This document shows positions 10,365-18,880 of a stretch of 64,000 bases of DNA, piece after piece; the first letter of the stretch is position 1, and each line of letters starts with the position of its first letter. The translations under genes were made by a program, and so were the position numbers. This DNA comes from Lachnospiraceae bacterium (GTDB lineage Bacteria > Bacillota > Clostridia > Lachnospirales > Lachnospiraceae): the NCBI GenBank assembly GCA_017455525.1, contig JAFTAP010000095.1, forward strand, positions 1 through 64,000, read 5' to 3'. The notes under the pieces are model-generated. The model was not told the DNA's origin and searched no databases. It saw only the letters and a program-made list of their open reading frames with translations.

Positions 10365-10793
10365 TTAACTTCTGTAAACTTCGCATTTACCGAATCCAAG
10401 CTCTTCTCCGAAAAATCTCACTGTCTCCTCGACTGCCGTCTGTACCTGCGCAAGCCTTCCGGTGATGATAAGAGAACCACAGAATCTATCCATGAAGCCT
10501 ATCTGAACATCAGCGGATTTCAATGCGATATCCGCAGCGACTACGACGGCCTCCCACGGCGTGAACCGGATAAGCCCTATTGCCTCGCCCGTATGGTCTT
10601 CTCCTTCATGCACTCCGATATGAAGACCCAGGTTCTGATACACGCTCTTATCCGTAGGCGTGAACACATGAGCAAGGCAGACCTCCTTACCCGGAATCCG
10701 AAGCCTTGTCATACGGAGAGTCTTCCCCCTTAAGTTTTCATAATCGTCATGGAAAACTCGCTCTAAGATTTCCTTCGTAGAAACAGAGCTCAT
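10365..10793 (-). CDS. Bacterial microcompartment shell protein, EutS/PduU-type (copy with N-terminal extension)
   Basis: A circularly permuted BMC-domain protein, the hexamer-forming building block of microcompartment facets. The permuted-domain signature is clear: GKEVCLAHVFTPTD, then GEAIGLIRFTPWEAVVVAADIALKSADVQIGFMDRFCGSLIITG, quoted here in parts; the second block spans about residues 70-112. The 142 residues exceed the usual 110-120 of EutS because of an N-terminal extension (about 30 residues, MSSVSTKEILERVFHDDYENL) and a short insert after LGLHIGVHEGED. It is paralogous to the next shell gene upstream, pointing to tandem duplication. The operon is pflA, shell, shell, eutP; no BMC-H hexamer (PduA/EutM), BMC-T or BMC-P (EutN) gene is present. 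Confidence 0.88.
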   Translation of the reverse strand: MSSVSTKEILERVFHDDYENLRGKTLRMTRLRIPGKEVCLAHVFTPTDKSVYQNLGLHIGVHEGEDHTGEAIGLIRFTPWEAVVVAADIALKSADVQIGFMDRFCGSLIITGRLAQVQTAVEETVRFFGEELGFGKCEVYRS

Positions 10794-10868
10794 TATGCGT
10801 TTCCTATCCCCTCTATAATTACCTGACTTTTACTTGTATCCAGTATTGAGACGCAGAATTATCACCCT

Positions 10869-11234
10869 CTATCTCTTGGTTATCCTACATACAACATACC
10901 CAAGATCATTTTCAAAATAATTCACGATCTCGGTCAATGCAGAATTAACATCAGCGAGCTCACCTGTGATTATGAGCGTCCCGGTGAACCTGTCCGCAAA
11001 GCCCAGATAGATATTACCGCTCTTTATCGCTATATCCGAAGCTATGACAGCAGACTCCGGAGGTGTCATATTCATTATTCCGATGGCGGAATTCGCATAA
11101 TCAACCTGTGGATTAAGCCCCAGCTTCTGAAAGATTATCGGAGCCGGACTTCCTATGATATGCGCGAAAGTGATCTCCTTACCCGCAACCGTCTCCTGTA
11201 CTATCCTGATTTGTTCCGTATTCTCGTTAGCCAT
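10869..11234 (-). CDS. Bacterial microcompartment shell protein, EutS/PduU-type
   Basis: At 121 residues it is close to the standard EutS/PduU length. It carries the family pattern GKEITFAHIIGSP, AIGIMNMTPPESAVIASDIA, IYLGFADRFTGTLIITG and the C-terminal GYVVCRITKR. It lies 75 bases upstream of its paralogue and 35 bases downstream of pflA, so it is likely translated from the pflA transcript. In known compartments EutS/PduU hexamers are minor shell components with a beta-barrel plug; here they are the only shell proteins visible. Whether a compartment forms at all, or whether these join shells encoded elsewhere, cannot be decided from the window. Confidence 0.9.
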   Translation of the reverse strand: MANENTEQIRIVQETVAGKEITFAHIIGSPAPIIFQKLGLNPQVDYANSAIGIMNMTPPESAVIASDIAIKSGNIYLGFADRFTGTLIITGELADVNSALTEIVNYFENDLGYVVCRITKR

Positions 11235-11269
11235 TATCCCTCTCCTAAATAACTAGTTATATGACGTCT

Positions 11270-12001
11270 TTAATGCGTATCCCCCAGCACATTCTTAGCA
11301 TGCTGCAATCTCTCCGGCGTAGGCGGATTCACATCCTCAAGCTGATAAGGAATACCTAAATCATGCCATTTATGCACTCCGAGCGTATGATAAGGCAATA
11401 CATCAACCCTCTCCACGTTATCCAGCGTATGGATAAACTCCGCCGTCTTATCCAGATACTCATCTACATCCGTAATCCCCGGCACAAGCACATGACGTAT
11501 CCATACCGGCTTCTTTATATCAGACAGATACCTTGCGCAATCAAGTATATTCGCATTATCCCAGCCTGTAAGCTTCTTATGCTCCTCTGGATCGATATGC
11601 TTTATATCAAGCAGCACCAGATCAGTAAGCTTCATAAGCTCCTCAAACTTGCCGAAGAAGGGCTGTTCTCTCGTAAAGGGCTGTGCCGAAGTATCGAGGC
11701 AGGTATTTATCTCCCTCCCCTTTGCCTTCGTAAAAAGCTCCAGCAGAAAATCAATCTGCAACAAAGCCTCACCACCAGAGACAGTGATACCGCCGTCCTT
11801 GCCCCAGTATGACCTGTATCTCTCAGCCTTATCAAGCAGAGCGTCAGGCTCCTCGAACTGCTTGCATTTTGATTTATCCCATGTATCCACGTTATGACAG
11901 TATTTGCATCTCATATTGCAGCCATATAAAAATATCAGATACCTTATCCCCGGTCCGTCCACCGAGCCGAATGATTCAAGTGAATGTATCGCACCTTGCA
12001 T
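11270..12001 (-). CDS. pflA: Pyruvate formate-lyase activating enzyme
   Basis: A radical-SAM enzyme that installs the glycyl radical on PflB under anaerobic conditions. The 243 residues match the PflA size. The [4Fe-4S] cluster motif is CNMRCKYC (C28, C32, C35), preceded by the typical FGSVDGPGIRYLIFLYG. SAM-binding GG is seen in GGITVSGGEALLQ, and the C-terminal region has DVLPYHTLGVHKW. It is separated from pflB by a MATE gene and a terminator, so activase and enzyme are not one transcript. It has its own promoter with TATAAT and is followed closely by shell and GTPase genes. Confidence 0.96.
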   Translation of the reverse strand: MQGAIHSLESFGSVDGPGIRYLIFLYGCNMRCKYCHNVDTWDKSKCKQFEEPDALLDKAERYRSYWGKDGGITVSGGEALLQIDFLLELFTKAKGREINTCLDTSAQPFTREQPFFGKFEELMKLTDLVLLDIKHIDPEEHKKLTGWDNANILDCARYLSDIKKPVWIRHVLVPGITDVDEYLDKTAEFIHTLDNVERVDVLPYHTLGVHKWHDLGIPYQLEDVNPPTPERLQHAKNVLGDTH

Positions 12002-12036
12002 TATCCCAATCCTTCCGTAAATAAATAAGTATTTTT

Positions 12037-12068
12037 ATTATACCAGATTTCTAAGCTCGTGGAAAACC
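12037..12068 (-). promoter_or_regulatory. pflA operon promoter with GGTTTTCCACG box
   Basis: On the minus strand, GGTTTTCCACG (12068-12058) contains TTCCAC at the -35 position, followed by 16 bases and a perfect TATAAT (12042-12037), about 35 bases before the pflA ATG. The first 20 bases are closely shared with the pgm promoter at 39.68 kb (CACGA-ct-GAAAT pattern). Confidence 0.6.
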
Positions 12069-12128
12069 TCGCAAAGAAATCTGATATGACTCACATTTAA
12101 GCGGCTAGGCAATCAAAACTACCTCTCC

Positions 12129-13487
12129 TTATTCCACTCCCTTCATTTCTTTAGTCAAGTTCTGCACCCATTTGTATTTCCTGAACCGGTGCATGACCCA
12201 GGGGATCTTTCCGACCTCATCAAGACAGGTGCAGGCATAGACCAAAAGAACCGGCCAGTGGAATACGAACGCTCCGAGCAGAGCCAGCGGTATCGCCACG
12301 CACCACATACAAACAGCAAGACTATACATATCAAACACTGTATCTCCTCCCCCATCAAGTACGCCGTTTATCGTCACGGTATTTACACACCGACCTATCA
12401 TATATACTCCCATTATGAGCATCATTCCGGTAAGATAGCCCTGCGCCTTCTCCGTAAGGATGACAAAGTGCGTCACTAGTGGAGTCACTGCGAAAACAAG
12501 TGCCATTGAAGCAAAGCCGATCAGATATGAGATGTTCCTCAGCTTTATCCCATAGGCCTTTCCTGTCTCAAGCTTCCCTGCCCCGAGCTCGTTGCCGACC
12601 ATGATGCCTGCCGCACTCCCTACACCGTTGCATGCACAGCAAATGAGGTCTCTGACTACCGCCGATACCGAATTCGCCGCAGCGGCGTCCACGCCCATAT
12701 GTCCCATTATGGCAGTATAAGAAGTAAAGCCTACTCCCCAGAAAAGCGCTCCCCCCATAAGCGGAACGCATTGTCTCCAAAAATCTCTCAAAAGCCCGTG
12801 GCTGACATGAAGAAATCTGCTCCATGCCGGACGGATATACTCCTTACCTGCACATATACCGACACATAGCCCAAGCTCCGTTACGCGTGATATCGTAGTC
12901 GCTATGGCGGCACCCCTTGCTTCCATTTTCGGAATTCCGAAAAGTCCGAATATAAACACTGCATTAAGTACGATATTAAGGACAACAGCGCTTGAGCTGA
13001 TCCATGCGCACGGCTTCACATGATCTGTCACCTTCATTATGGCAAGGTAACTCTGGGATATGCCCGTCATAAGATAAGACCATCCTGCTATGCGAAGATA
13101 TGAGCTGCCTACAGCTATAAGAGTGCTGTCATCTGCGAATATATGCATCAAAAGCTCCGGGGCAAATTCACATGCGCTAAAGAATATAAGTGATAAAAGC
13201 CCCGCAAAACGGAGGATGAGATTAAATATATCTCTCAGCGTTTCTTTGTCACCCTTACCCCAGTACTGCGAGCCGAGAATTGAGCCCGCGGCGATTATGG
13301 CGGAAAGGATCATATTCTGGACAAACTGCACCTGCGTGGCAAGCGATACTGCTGTCATCTGCTCCTGTGCCACTCTCCCCAGCATCAGTGCGTCTGCCGC
13401 TGCCACCAGTGCGAGCATAAGGCTCTGAAACGCTATCGGCAATGAAAGCCGTCTCAGCTTTCCGTAAAATACTTCGTTATCGATCAT
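12129..13487 (-). CDS. MATE-family multidrug/cation efflux transporter
   Basis: A polytopic inner-membrane transporter of 452 residues with about 12 hydrophobic segments in two six-helix halves, the usual MATE size. Family features are the N-terminal SLPIAFQSLMLALVAAADALMLGRV, quoted here as parts SLPIAFQSLM and AADALMLGRV, and QFVQNMILSAIIAAGSILGSQYWGKGD in the second helix region (residues about 50-78). Such pumps exchange drugs or organic cations for Na+ or H+; the substrate is not predictable. It lies between pflB and pflA on the same strand but has its own candidate promoter and follows the pflB terminator. Confidence 0.93.
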   Translation of the reverse strand: MIDNEVFYGKLRRLSLPIAFQSLMLALVAAADALMLGRVAQEQMTAVSLATQVQFVQNMILSAIIAAGSILGSQYWGKGDKETLRDIFNLILRFAGLLSLIFFSACEFAPELLMHIFADDSTLIAVGSSYLRIAGWSYLMTGISQSYLAIMKVTDHVKPCAWISSSAVVLNIVLNAVFIFGLFGIPKMEARGAAIATTISRVTELGLCVGICAGKEYIRPAWSRFLHVSHGLLRDFWRQCVPLMGGALFWGVGFTSYTAIMGHMGVDAAAANSVSAVVRDLICCACNGVGSAAGIMVGNELGAGKLETGKAYGIKLRNISYLIGFASMALVFAVTPLVTHFVILTEKAQGYLTGMMLIMGVYMIGRCVNTVTINGVLDGGGDTVFDMYSLAVCMWCVAIPLALLGAFVFHWPVLLVYACTCLDEVGKIPWVMHRFRKYKWVQNLTKEMKGVE

Positions 13488-13524
13488 CTCTCTACTCTAA
13501 TCCTAATTCAAACAGTTTCCTCTC

Positions 13525-13554
13525 ATAATACTTGCAAAGAGCCTGATTTGACAA
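13525..13554 (-). promoter_or_regulatory. Candidate promoter of the MATE gene
   Basis: On the minus strand TTGTCA (13554-13549) and TATTAT (13530-13525) are separated by 18 bases, about 40 bases upstream of the MATE ATG and just downstream of the pflB terminator. Both hexamers are close to the sigma-A consensus. Confidence 0.5.
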
Positions 13555-13591
13555 GAAATGTGTCTCATACTTTAATTCCCATCTATAAAAC

Positions 13592-13623
13592 AAGTCCGAG
13601 GCTGTGTTTCAAGCCTCGGACTT
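13592..13623 (-). terminator. pflB terminator
   Basis: An 11-base-pair stem, AAGTCCGAGGC (13592-13602) with GCCTCGGACTT (13613-13623), and a 10-base loop, followed on the minus strand by TGTTTTATAG. It lies 25 bases past the pflB stop and separates pflB from the MATE and pflA genes. Confidence 0.8.
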
Positions 13624-13647
13624 TGTATTTCTATTAAAACTTACGGA

Positions 13648-15918
13648 TCAGAGCGTTTTGTGGCATGTACGAGCTATAACGTCGTCCTGCTGCTCCTTCG
13701 TCAGGCTGATGAACTTAACGGCATAGCCTGATACACGGATCGTGAAGTTAGCATACTCGGGCTTCTCAGGATGTGCCTGGCAGTCAAGCAGCTTCTCCGT
13801 GCCGAAGACGTTGACATTAAGGTGATGAGCGCCATTGTCGAAGTAGCCGTCCATAGCGGACACAAGCTTCTCAGCCCTCTCCTTATCGTCATGTCCGAGT
13901 GCGTCAGGGCTCATTGTCTGGGTATTTGAAATACCATCCAGTGAGTATTCGTAAGGGATCTTTGCCACTGAATTCAGTGAAGCAAGGAGTCCGCTTGTCT
14001 CTGCGCCGTATGAAGGTGAAGCACCGGGAGCGAAAGGCTTGTATGCCTCTCTTCCGTCAGGCGTAGCACCTGTAGCCTTACCGTAAACAACGTTAGATGT
14101 GATAGTAAGGATAGAGGTCGTAGGCTCAGAGTTCCTGTATGTATGATACTTCTTAACCTTCGTGATGAAGGTCTTAAGCAGCCATACGCCGATCTCGTCA
14201 GCCCTGTCGTCATCATTACCATACTTAGGGAAGTCACCCTCTGTCTCAAATCCGGTAGCGATACCGAACTCGTCACGGATAACCTTGACCTTAGCATACT
14301 TGATAGCTGAGAGTGAATCTATAACGTGTGAGAAGCCTGCGATACCTGTAGCGAATGTACGCCTGAGATCGGTATCGATAAGAGCCATCTCAGCAGCCTC
14401 ATAGTAATACTTGTCGTGCATATAGTGAATAAGGTTCAGGATATTCACATAGAGACCTGCGAGCCAGTCAAGCATGAGATCATACTTATGCATTACCTCG
14501 TCATAGTCAAGATACTCTGACGTGATAGGAGCAAGCTCGGGACCGCACTGCATAGGCTTGCCTTCCTTATCCTTATGCTTCTCGTCCTTACCGCCGTTGA
14601 TAGCGTACAGGAGAGCCTTCGCAAGGTTAGCCCTTGCGCCGAAGAACTGAATCTCCTTACCTGTCTGTGTAGCTGATACGCAGCAGCAGATGCTGTAGTC
14701 ATCGCCCCAGATAGGCTTCATGACATCGTCGTTCTCATACTGGATAGAAGAGGTCATGACTGAAATCTTTGCAGCGTACTTCTTGAACGCCTCGCCAAGC
14801 TGTGAGCTGTAAAGGACAGTAAGGTTAGGCTCAGGTGAAGGACCCATGTTCTCCAGAGTGTGGAGGAACCTGAAGTCGTTCTTTGTTACCATTGAGCGTC
14901 CATCCATACCGATACCTGCCATCTCAAGGGTAGCCCATACGGGATCGCCGGAGAAGAGCTGGTTGTAAGACTCGATACGAGCGAACTTAACCATCCTGAA
15001 CTTCATCGTAAGGTGGTCGATAAGCTCCTGTGCCTGGCTCTCTGTAAGAGTGCCTTCCTTAAGGTCTCTCTCGATATAGATATCAAGGAAGGTTGAGATA
15101 CGTCCTACTGACATAGCCGCACCGTTCTGTGTCTTGATAGCTGCGAGATATCCGAAGTACAGCCACTGGATAGCTTCCTTAGCGTTTGAAGCGGGCTTTG
15201 AGATGTCATAACCATAGATCTTAGCCATCTCCTTCATGCCCTTAAGAGCCTTGATCTGATCAGCGAGCTCCTCACGAAGCCTGATCACATCATCAGTCAT
15301 ATCACCGTGACCGGTATTCTTCTTATCCTGCATCTTCTTCTCGATGAGGTAATCGATACCGTAAAGAGCAACTCTCCTGTAGTCGCCTACGATACGTCCA
15401 CGTCCATACGTATCAGGAAGACCTGTTACGATGTGAGTGTGGCGTGCAACCTTCATCTCATCAGTGTAAGCATCAAAGACTGCCTGGTTGTGAGTCTTAT
15501 GATACTCGTTGAAGATCTGATTGTACTTGTCATTTACATGATAGCCGTACTGCTCCGCAGCTTCCTGAGCCATCTTGATACCGCCGTAAGGCATGAACGC
15601 CCTCTTAAGGGGCTTGTCTGTCTGAAGACCTACTATCTGCTCAAGATCCTTCATGCTCTCATCGATGTAGCCGGGACCATAAGCCGTAAGTGATGAAACG
15701 ATCTCCGTCTCGCACTCAAGGACTCCGCCCTTGTCTCTCTCTGCCTTCTGGATCTCCTGGAGTCTGCCCCAGAGCTTGTTAGTCGCGTCTGTCGGATCAG
15801 CCAAGAAAGACTCATCGCCGTCATACGGTGTGTAGTTGTCCTGAATGAAATCACGGACGTTCACATCGTCTGTCCAGTGCGTGCCTTTGAAGCCTCTCCA
15901 TTCCTTCTCAAATGCCAT
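13648..15918 (-). CDS. pflB: Pyruvate formate-lyase (formate C-acetyltransferase)
   Basis: A glycyl-radical enzyme that converts pyruvate and CoA to acetyl-CoA and formate, a main fermentation branch of anaerobes. The 756 residues match canonical PflB. The adjacent active-site cysteines lie in [19 protein letters not shown] (about residues 408-426), and the radical glycine is G731 in RVSGYAVKF near the C-terminus. The start has a strong AAGGAGG. It is very likely a true PFL, not a diol or choline lyase, because the CC pair and the C-terminal sequence fit PflB. It is divergent from the aldolase gene, with its own terminator. Codon use looks more biased than its neighbours, as expected for a highly expressed gene. 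Confidence 0.97.
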   Translation of the reverse strand: MAFEKEWRGFKGTHWTDDVNVRDFIQDNYTPYDGDESFLADPTDATNKLWGRLQEIQKAERDKGGVLECETEIVSSLTAYGPGYIDESMKDLEQIVGLQTDKPLKRAFMPYGGIKMAQEAAEQYGYHVNDKYNQIFNEYHKTHNQAVFDAYTDEMKVARHTHIVTGLPDTYGRGRIVGDYRRVALYGIDYLIEKKMQDKKNTGHGDMTDDVIRLREELADQIKALKGMKEMAKIYGYDISKPASNAKEAIQWLYFGYLAAIKTQNGAAMSVGRISTFLDIYIERDLKEGTLTESQAQELIDHLTMKFRMVKFARIESYNQLFSGDPVWATLEMAGIGMDGRSMVTKNDFRFLHTLENMGPSPEPNLTVLYSSQLGEAFKKYAAKISVMTSSIQYENDDVMKPIWGDDYSICCCVSATQTGKEIQFFGARANLAKALLYAINGGKDEKHKDKEGKPMQCGPELAPITSEYLDYDEVMHKYDLMLDWLAGLYVNILNLIHYMHDKYYYEAAEMALIDTDLRRTFATGIAGFSHVIDSLSAIKYAKVKVIRDEFGIATGFETEGDFPKYGNDDDRADEIGVWLLKTFITKVKKYHTYRNSEPTTSILTITSNVVYGKATGATPDGREAYKPFAPGASPSYGAETSGLLASLNSVAKIPYEYSLDGISNTQTMSPDALGHDDKERAEKLVSAMDGYFDNGAHHLNVNVFGTEKLLDCQAHPEKPEYANFTIRVSGYAVKFISLTKEQQDDVIARTCHKTL

Positions 15919-16171
15919 AGTTTCCTCCTTCTTTCTAATGTAGAAAATAATTGATTTGAAATATTTACTTCCTATACAATATGCATAGGTTTGGTTCTTG
16001 TATACAATAAGGTAACACTAGCGAAGTAGCTTGTCAATTAAGAAACCTTATGTCTTGAAAAAAGTACAGAATTGTTATAATAAAAGATATAACATCATAA
16101 TTGACAAAAAAAAACTATCTACGTATCATTTTTATAAAAAACTGTTGAACAACTGTCAGGAGGGGTGGAAT
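15919..16171. promoter_or_regulatory. Divergent pflB/aldolase control region
   Basis: This 253-base region holds both leaders. For pflB (minus) TTGACA is visible at 16038-16033 with no good -10. For the aldolase (plus) TTGAAA (16055-16060) and a perfect TATAAT (16076-16081) are 15 bases apart. Between them TATACAATA occurs twice, once inside the inverted pair CCTAT...ATAGG and once inside the palindrome TTGTATACAA; these are candidate operator sites. The long aldolase leader contains A/T-rich sequence and the ribosome site AGGAGGGG (16158-16165). Confidence 0.5.
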
Positions 16172-17026
16172 ATGTCTTTAGTTACTTCAAAGGAAATGCT
16201 CGAAACTGCAAGGAATAAAGGGTATGCCGTAGGCGCTTTCAATGTCGAGAATATGGAAATGGTCATGGCTGTGCTCGCGGCCGCAGAGGAGACGGGCTCA
16301 CCTGTCATAATGCAGACCACGCCCGGTACTATAAAATACGCAGGGCTTGATTATTATCTGGCGAATGTAAGGGCTGCGGCAGAGAGGACGAAGATCCCCG
16401 TCGTCATGCACTTAGATCATGGGAACAGCTTTGAGCTCGCCTGCAAGGCTTATCGTACAGGCTATACGTCGATAATGATAGACGGCTCGAAGAAGCCCTT
16501 TGAAGAAAATATCGCGCTGACTAAATCAGTCGTAGATGTGTGCCATTCGGGAGATGTCCCTGTAGAGGGAGAGCTCGGCAGAGTGGGCGGCAAGGAAGAC
16601 GACCTCGATAACACGGGAGAGGTAAACCCTTACACCGATCCCGCAGAGGCAAAGGAATTCATCGAAAGGACAGGCGTTGATACCCTCGCCGTCGGCATAG
16701 GGACTTCGCATGGCGTATATAAGGGGACTCCGAAGGTAAATGTAGAAGTCCTGTCATCCATACAGAAGGTCACGGACATCCCTCTCGTGATGCACGGCAC
16801 ATCCGGCGTTCCCGACGATCAGGTACGAGACTGTATATCAAGGGGTATATGCAAGGTAAACTATGCCACGGACCTAAGGATCGCTTTCACTGAGGGACTT
16901 AAGGCCCATATAGCGGAGCATCCTGACGACTTCGATCCTAAGAAATACTGCGCTCCTGCCATGGAAAAGGTAAAAGCCTATGTCATGCAGAAGATGGAGG
17001 TCGTAGGAAGCTGCGGTAAAGCATAA
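16172..17026 (+). CDS. Class II aldolase, GatY/KbaY/Fba family
   Basis: A zinc-dependent aldolase that cleaves a ketose bisphosphate (fructose-1,6- or tagatose-1,6-bisphosphate) to dihydroxyacetone phosphate and glyceraldehyde-3-phosphate. From the ATG at 16172, which follows AGGAGGGG, it is 284 residues, the short GatY/KbaY or Bacillus FbaA-like size. Zinc and phosphate motifs are VVMHLDHGNSFE, GYTSIMIDGSKKPFEEN, VEGELGRVGGKEDD, VGIGTSHGVYKG, LVMHGTSGVPDD and KVNYATDLR. A frame open back to 16031 crosses the promoter and is rejected. Lactobacilli and clostridia use this form for glycolysis, so it could be the main Fba; substrate choice is not provable here. Confidence 0.9.
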   Translation: MSLVTSKEMLETARNKGYAVGAFNVENMEMVMAVLAAAEETGSPVIMQTTPGTIKYAGLDYYLANVRAAAERTKIPVVMHLDHGNSFELACKAYRTGYTSIMIDGSKKPFEENIALTKSVVDVCHSGDVPVEGELGRVGGKEDDLDNTGEVNPYTDPAEAKEFIERTGVDTLAVGIGTSHGVYKGTPKVNVEVLSSIQKVTDIPLVMHGTSGVPDDQVRDCISRGICKVNYATDLRIAFTEGLKAHIAEHPDDFDPKKYCAPAMEKVKAYVMQKMEVVGSCGKA

Positions 17027-17050
17027 TAAAAGCTTCTTATAAAACCGGCC

Positions 17051-18562
17051 GTGACAAGCAAGGATACATGGAGAAATAACAGCGTCACACATCCCTGCCT
17101 TATGATACAGGGCACTATGTCGGGTGCCGGAAAGAGCCTAATAGCCGCGGGACTTTGCCGTATGCTTTTTCAAGACGGCATGAGTCCCGCTCCTTTTAAA
17201 TCACAGAATATGGCTTTGAACTCATACGTGACTGCGGATGGCTGTGAGATGGGTCGCGCCCAGGTCATGCAGGCCTACGCCGCCGGTCTTGAGCCGGCTG
17301 TCGAAATGAACCCCATACTATTAAAGCCCACCGACGACACCGGATCACAGGTCATCGTGAACGGACATCCGGTCGGCAATATGTCCGCAAGAGAATATTT
17401 CTCCTATAAGAAATCCCTGATCCCCGAAATAAAAAAAGCCTACGAAAGCCTTGTTTCAAAGTATTCACCTATAATCATAGAAGGCGCGGGAAGTCCCGTC
17501 GAGATAAACCTTAAGGAAAACGACATAGTGAATATGGGGTTGGCAGAGATGCTTGACGCCCCCGTGCTATTAGTCGGAGACATCGACAGAGGCGGCGTAT
17601 TCGCACAGCTCTACGGCACGGTAATGCTTCTGACGGAGAGAGAAAGAGCGCGCATCAAGGGCTTTATAATAAATAAATTCCGCGGCGACCCGACACTCCT
17701 CGATCCCGGCATAAAAGAAATAGAAGAAAAGACCGGAATCCCCGTAGTCGGAGTAATCCCTTATATCCCTGACCTGAAATTAGAAGACGAGGACAGCCTG
17801 ACCGAGCGTTTTAACAGGCTCCCGAATCCCGATGCCATTATAAAGATAGCAGTGATACGCCTCCCCCGCATATCAAATTTCAGCGACTTCGATCCCTTCG
17901 AGCAGAATAAAGCCGTGTCGATATTCTACACGACTGATGCCGAAGCCTTAAAAACAGCCGACCTCATCATAATCCCCGGCTCGAAAAATACAATATCAGA
18001 CATGCAGTTCCTAAAGGATAACGGCATAGCAGCCACCCTGCAAAAGCTCGCGGGAAAAATCCCGATCCTCGGCATCTGCGGCGGCTTGCAGATGCTGGGA
18101 GAATCAATAGAAGACCCGGAAAACACCGAATCCGGCGGCTCCATACAAGGTTTAAGCCTGCTCCCCATAAAGACAGCTCTACAGCCCAAAAAACGCCAGA
18201 CCCAGACAAAGGGCAGGCTTTCCCAAAACATAAAAGGCATATTCAGTCCGCTATCCGGCTTAGAATACGAAGGCTACGAAATCCACGCCGGCATCTCTTG
18301 CCTGCAGGGCGACGCAGTCCTTCCCAACCTAATAAGCACAGCCGATAACATCTACGGCACCTACATCCACGGCCTCTTCGACACCGCAGAAATATCCAAA
18401 ACAGTCCTAAACTCCCTAGCCGCCAAAAAAGCCGTGTCCCTCGACACGACCTCCCAGATAAACCAACGCCCCTACCGCGCCCTCCAATACAACCGCCTCG
18501 CGGAAAACCTACACAAACACTTAAACACTAATTTTATACACAGAATATTGACAACAGTGTAG
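17051..18562 (+). CDS. cobQ: Cobyric acid synthase
   Basis: Amidates the corrin ring at positions b, d, e and g with glutamine and ATP in adenosylcobalamin synthesis. The 503 residues match CobQ/CbiP. The N-terminal dethiobiotin-synthetase-like ATPase has MIQGTMSGAGKSLIAAGLCR, and VGDIDRGGVFAQLYGT is a CobQ hallmark. The C-terminal class I amidotransferase has the nucleophile cysteine in ILGICGGLQMLGES and the histidine in GTYIHGLFD. The start is uncertain: the GTG at 17051 lacks a ribosome site, and a later ATG at 17102 is also possible but equally unsupported. No other cobalamin gene or riboswitch is in the window. The stop codon touches a terminal-inverted-repeat element, so the last few residues (about NFIHRILTTV) may be altered. 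Confidence 0.93.
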   Translation: MTSKDTWRNNSVTHPCLMIQGTMSGAGKSLIAAGLCRMLFQDGMSPAPFKSQNMALNSYVTADGCEMGRAQVMQAYAAGLEPAVEMNPILLKPTDDTGSQVIVNGHPVGNMSAREYFSYKKSLIPEIKKAYESLVSKYSPIIIEGAGSPVEINLKENDIVNMGLAEMLDAPVLLVGDIDRGGVFAQLYGTVMLLTERERARIKGFIINKFRGDPTLLDPGIKEIEEKTGIPVVGVIPYIPDLKLEDEDSLTERFNRLPNPDAIIKIAVIRLPRISNFSDFDPFEQNKAVSIFYTTDAEALKTADLIIIPGSKNTISDMQFLKDNGIAATLQKLAGKIPILGICGGLQMLGESIEDPENTESGGSIQGLSLLPIKTALQPKKRQTQTKGRLSQNIKGIFSPLSGLEYEGYEIHAGISCLQGDAVLPNLISTADNIYGTYIHGLFDTAEISKTVLNSLAAKKAVSLDTTSQINQRPYRALQYNRLAENLHKHLNTNFIHRILTTV

Positions 18563-18852
18563 TGTCCGGGGAATGACATGTTTTCTGTGCAGTTCTTTTT
18601 CGAGCCGTAATGCAAAATATGCCCTTTGGCATATTTTGAGCGCCGTTTACGAGTGCCATGCACGAGTGGCGCCGAGCACTTAGAAAGTGCTTCACAGACA
18701 GGGGCAAAAATACATGGATGTATTTTTGAGGCATTACTGAACACGGATGTGAATAACTCCGGTCCCGTGACTCATCCACGACATAAATGCGCTTTCTTAG
18801 TGGCATAGGTGATAAAAAACCACAAACAGAAAATATGTCATTCCCCGGACAC
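18562..18852. mobile_element. Hairpin-rich element with terminal inverted repeats (MITE-like)
   Basis: The ends are perfect 18-base inverted repeats, GTGTCCGGGGAATGACAT (18562-18579) and its complement (18835-18852), continuing inward as TTTTCTGT with one mismatch before it. The 291-base interior holds three perfect stem-loops: CAAAATATGCC/GGCATATTTTG (18613-18638), AGCACTT/AAGTGCT (18675-18691) and CAAAAATACAT/ATGTATTTTTG (18705-18728), plus GCGCC/GGCGC (18640-18672). Its first base is the last base of the cobQ stop codon. No transposase and no clear target-site duplication are seen. It could be a non-autonomous transposable element or a structured RNA. Confidence 0.65.
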
Positions 18853-18880
18853 GAACGGTTCTTCCAAGCATGGACGGGTA

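Noticed and set aside
13648..15918. Glycyl-radical diol dehydratase or choline lyase as microcompartment cargo
   Set aside because: Adjacent cysteines and the C-terminal glycyl motif fit pyruvate formate-lyase, and the gene ends with its own terminator.
16031..16171. N-terminal extension of the aldolase
   Set aside because: Covers the likely promoter (TATAAT) and lacks family similarity; a strong ribosome site precedes ATG 16172.
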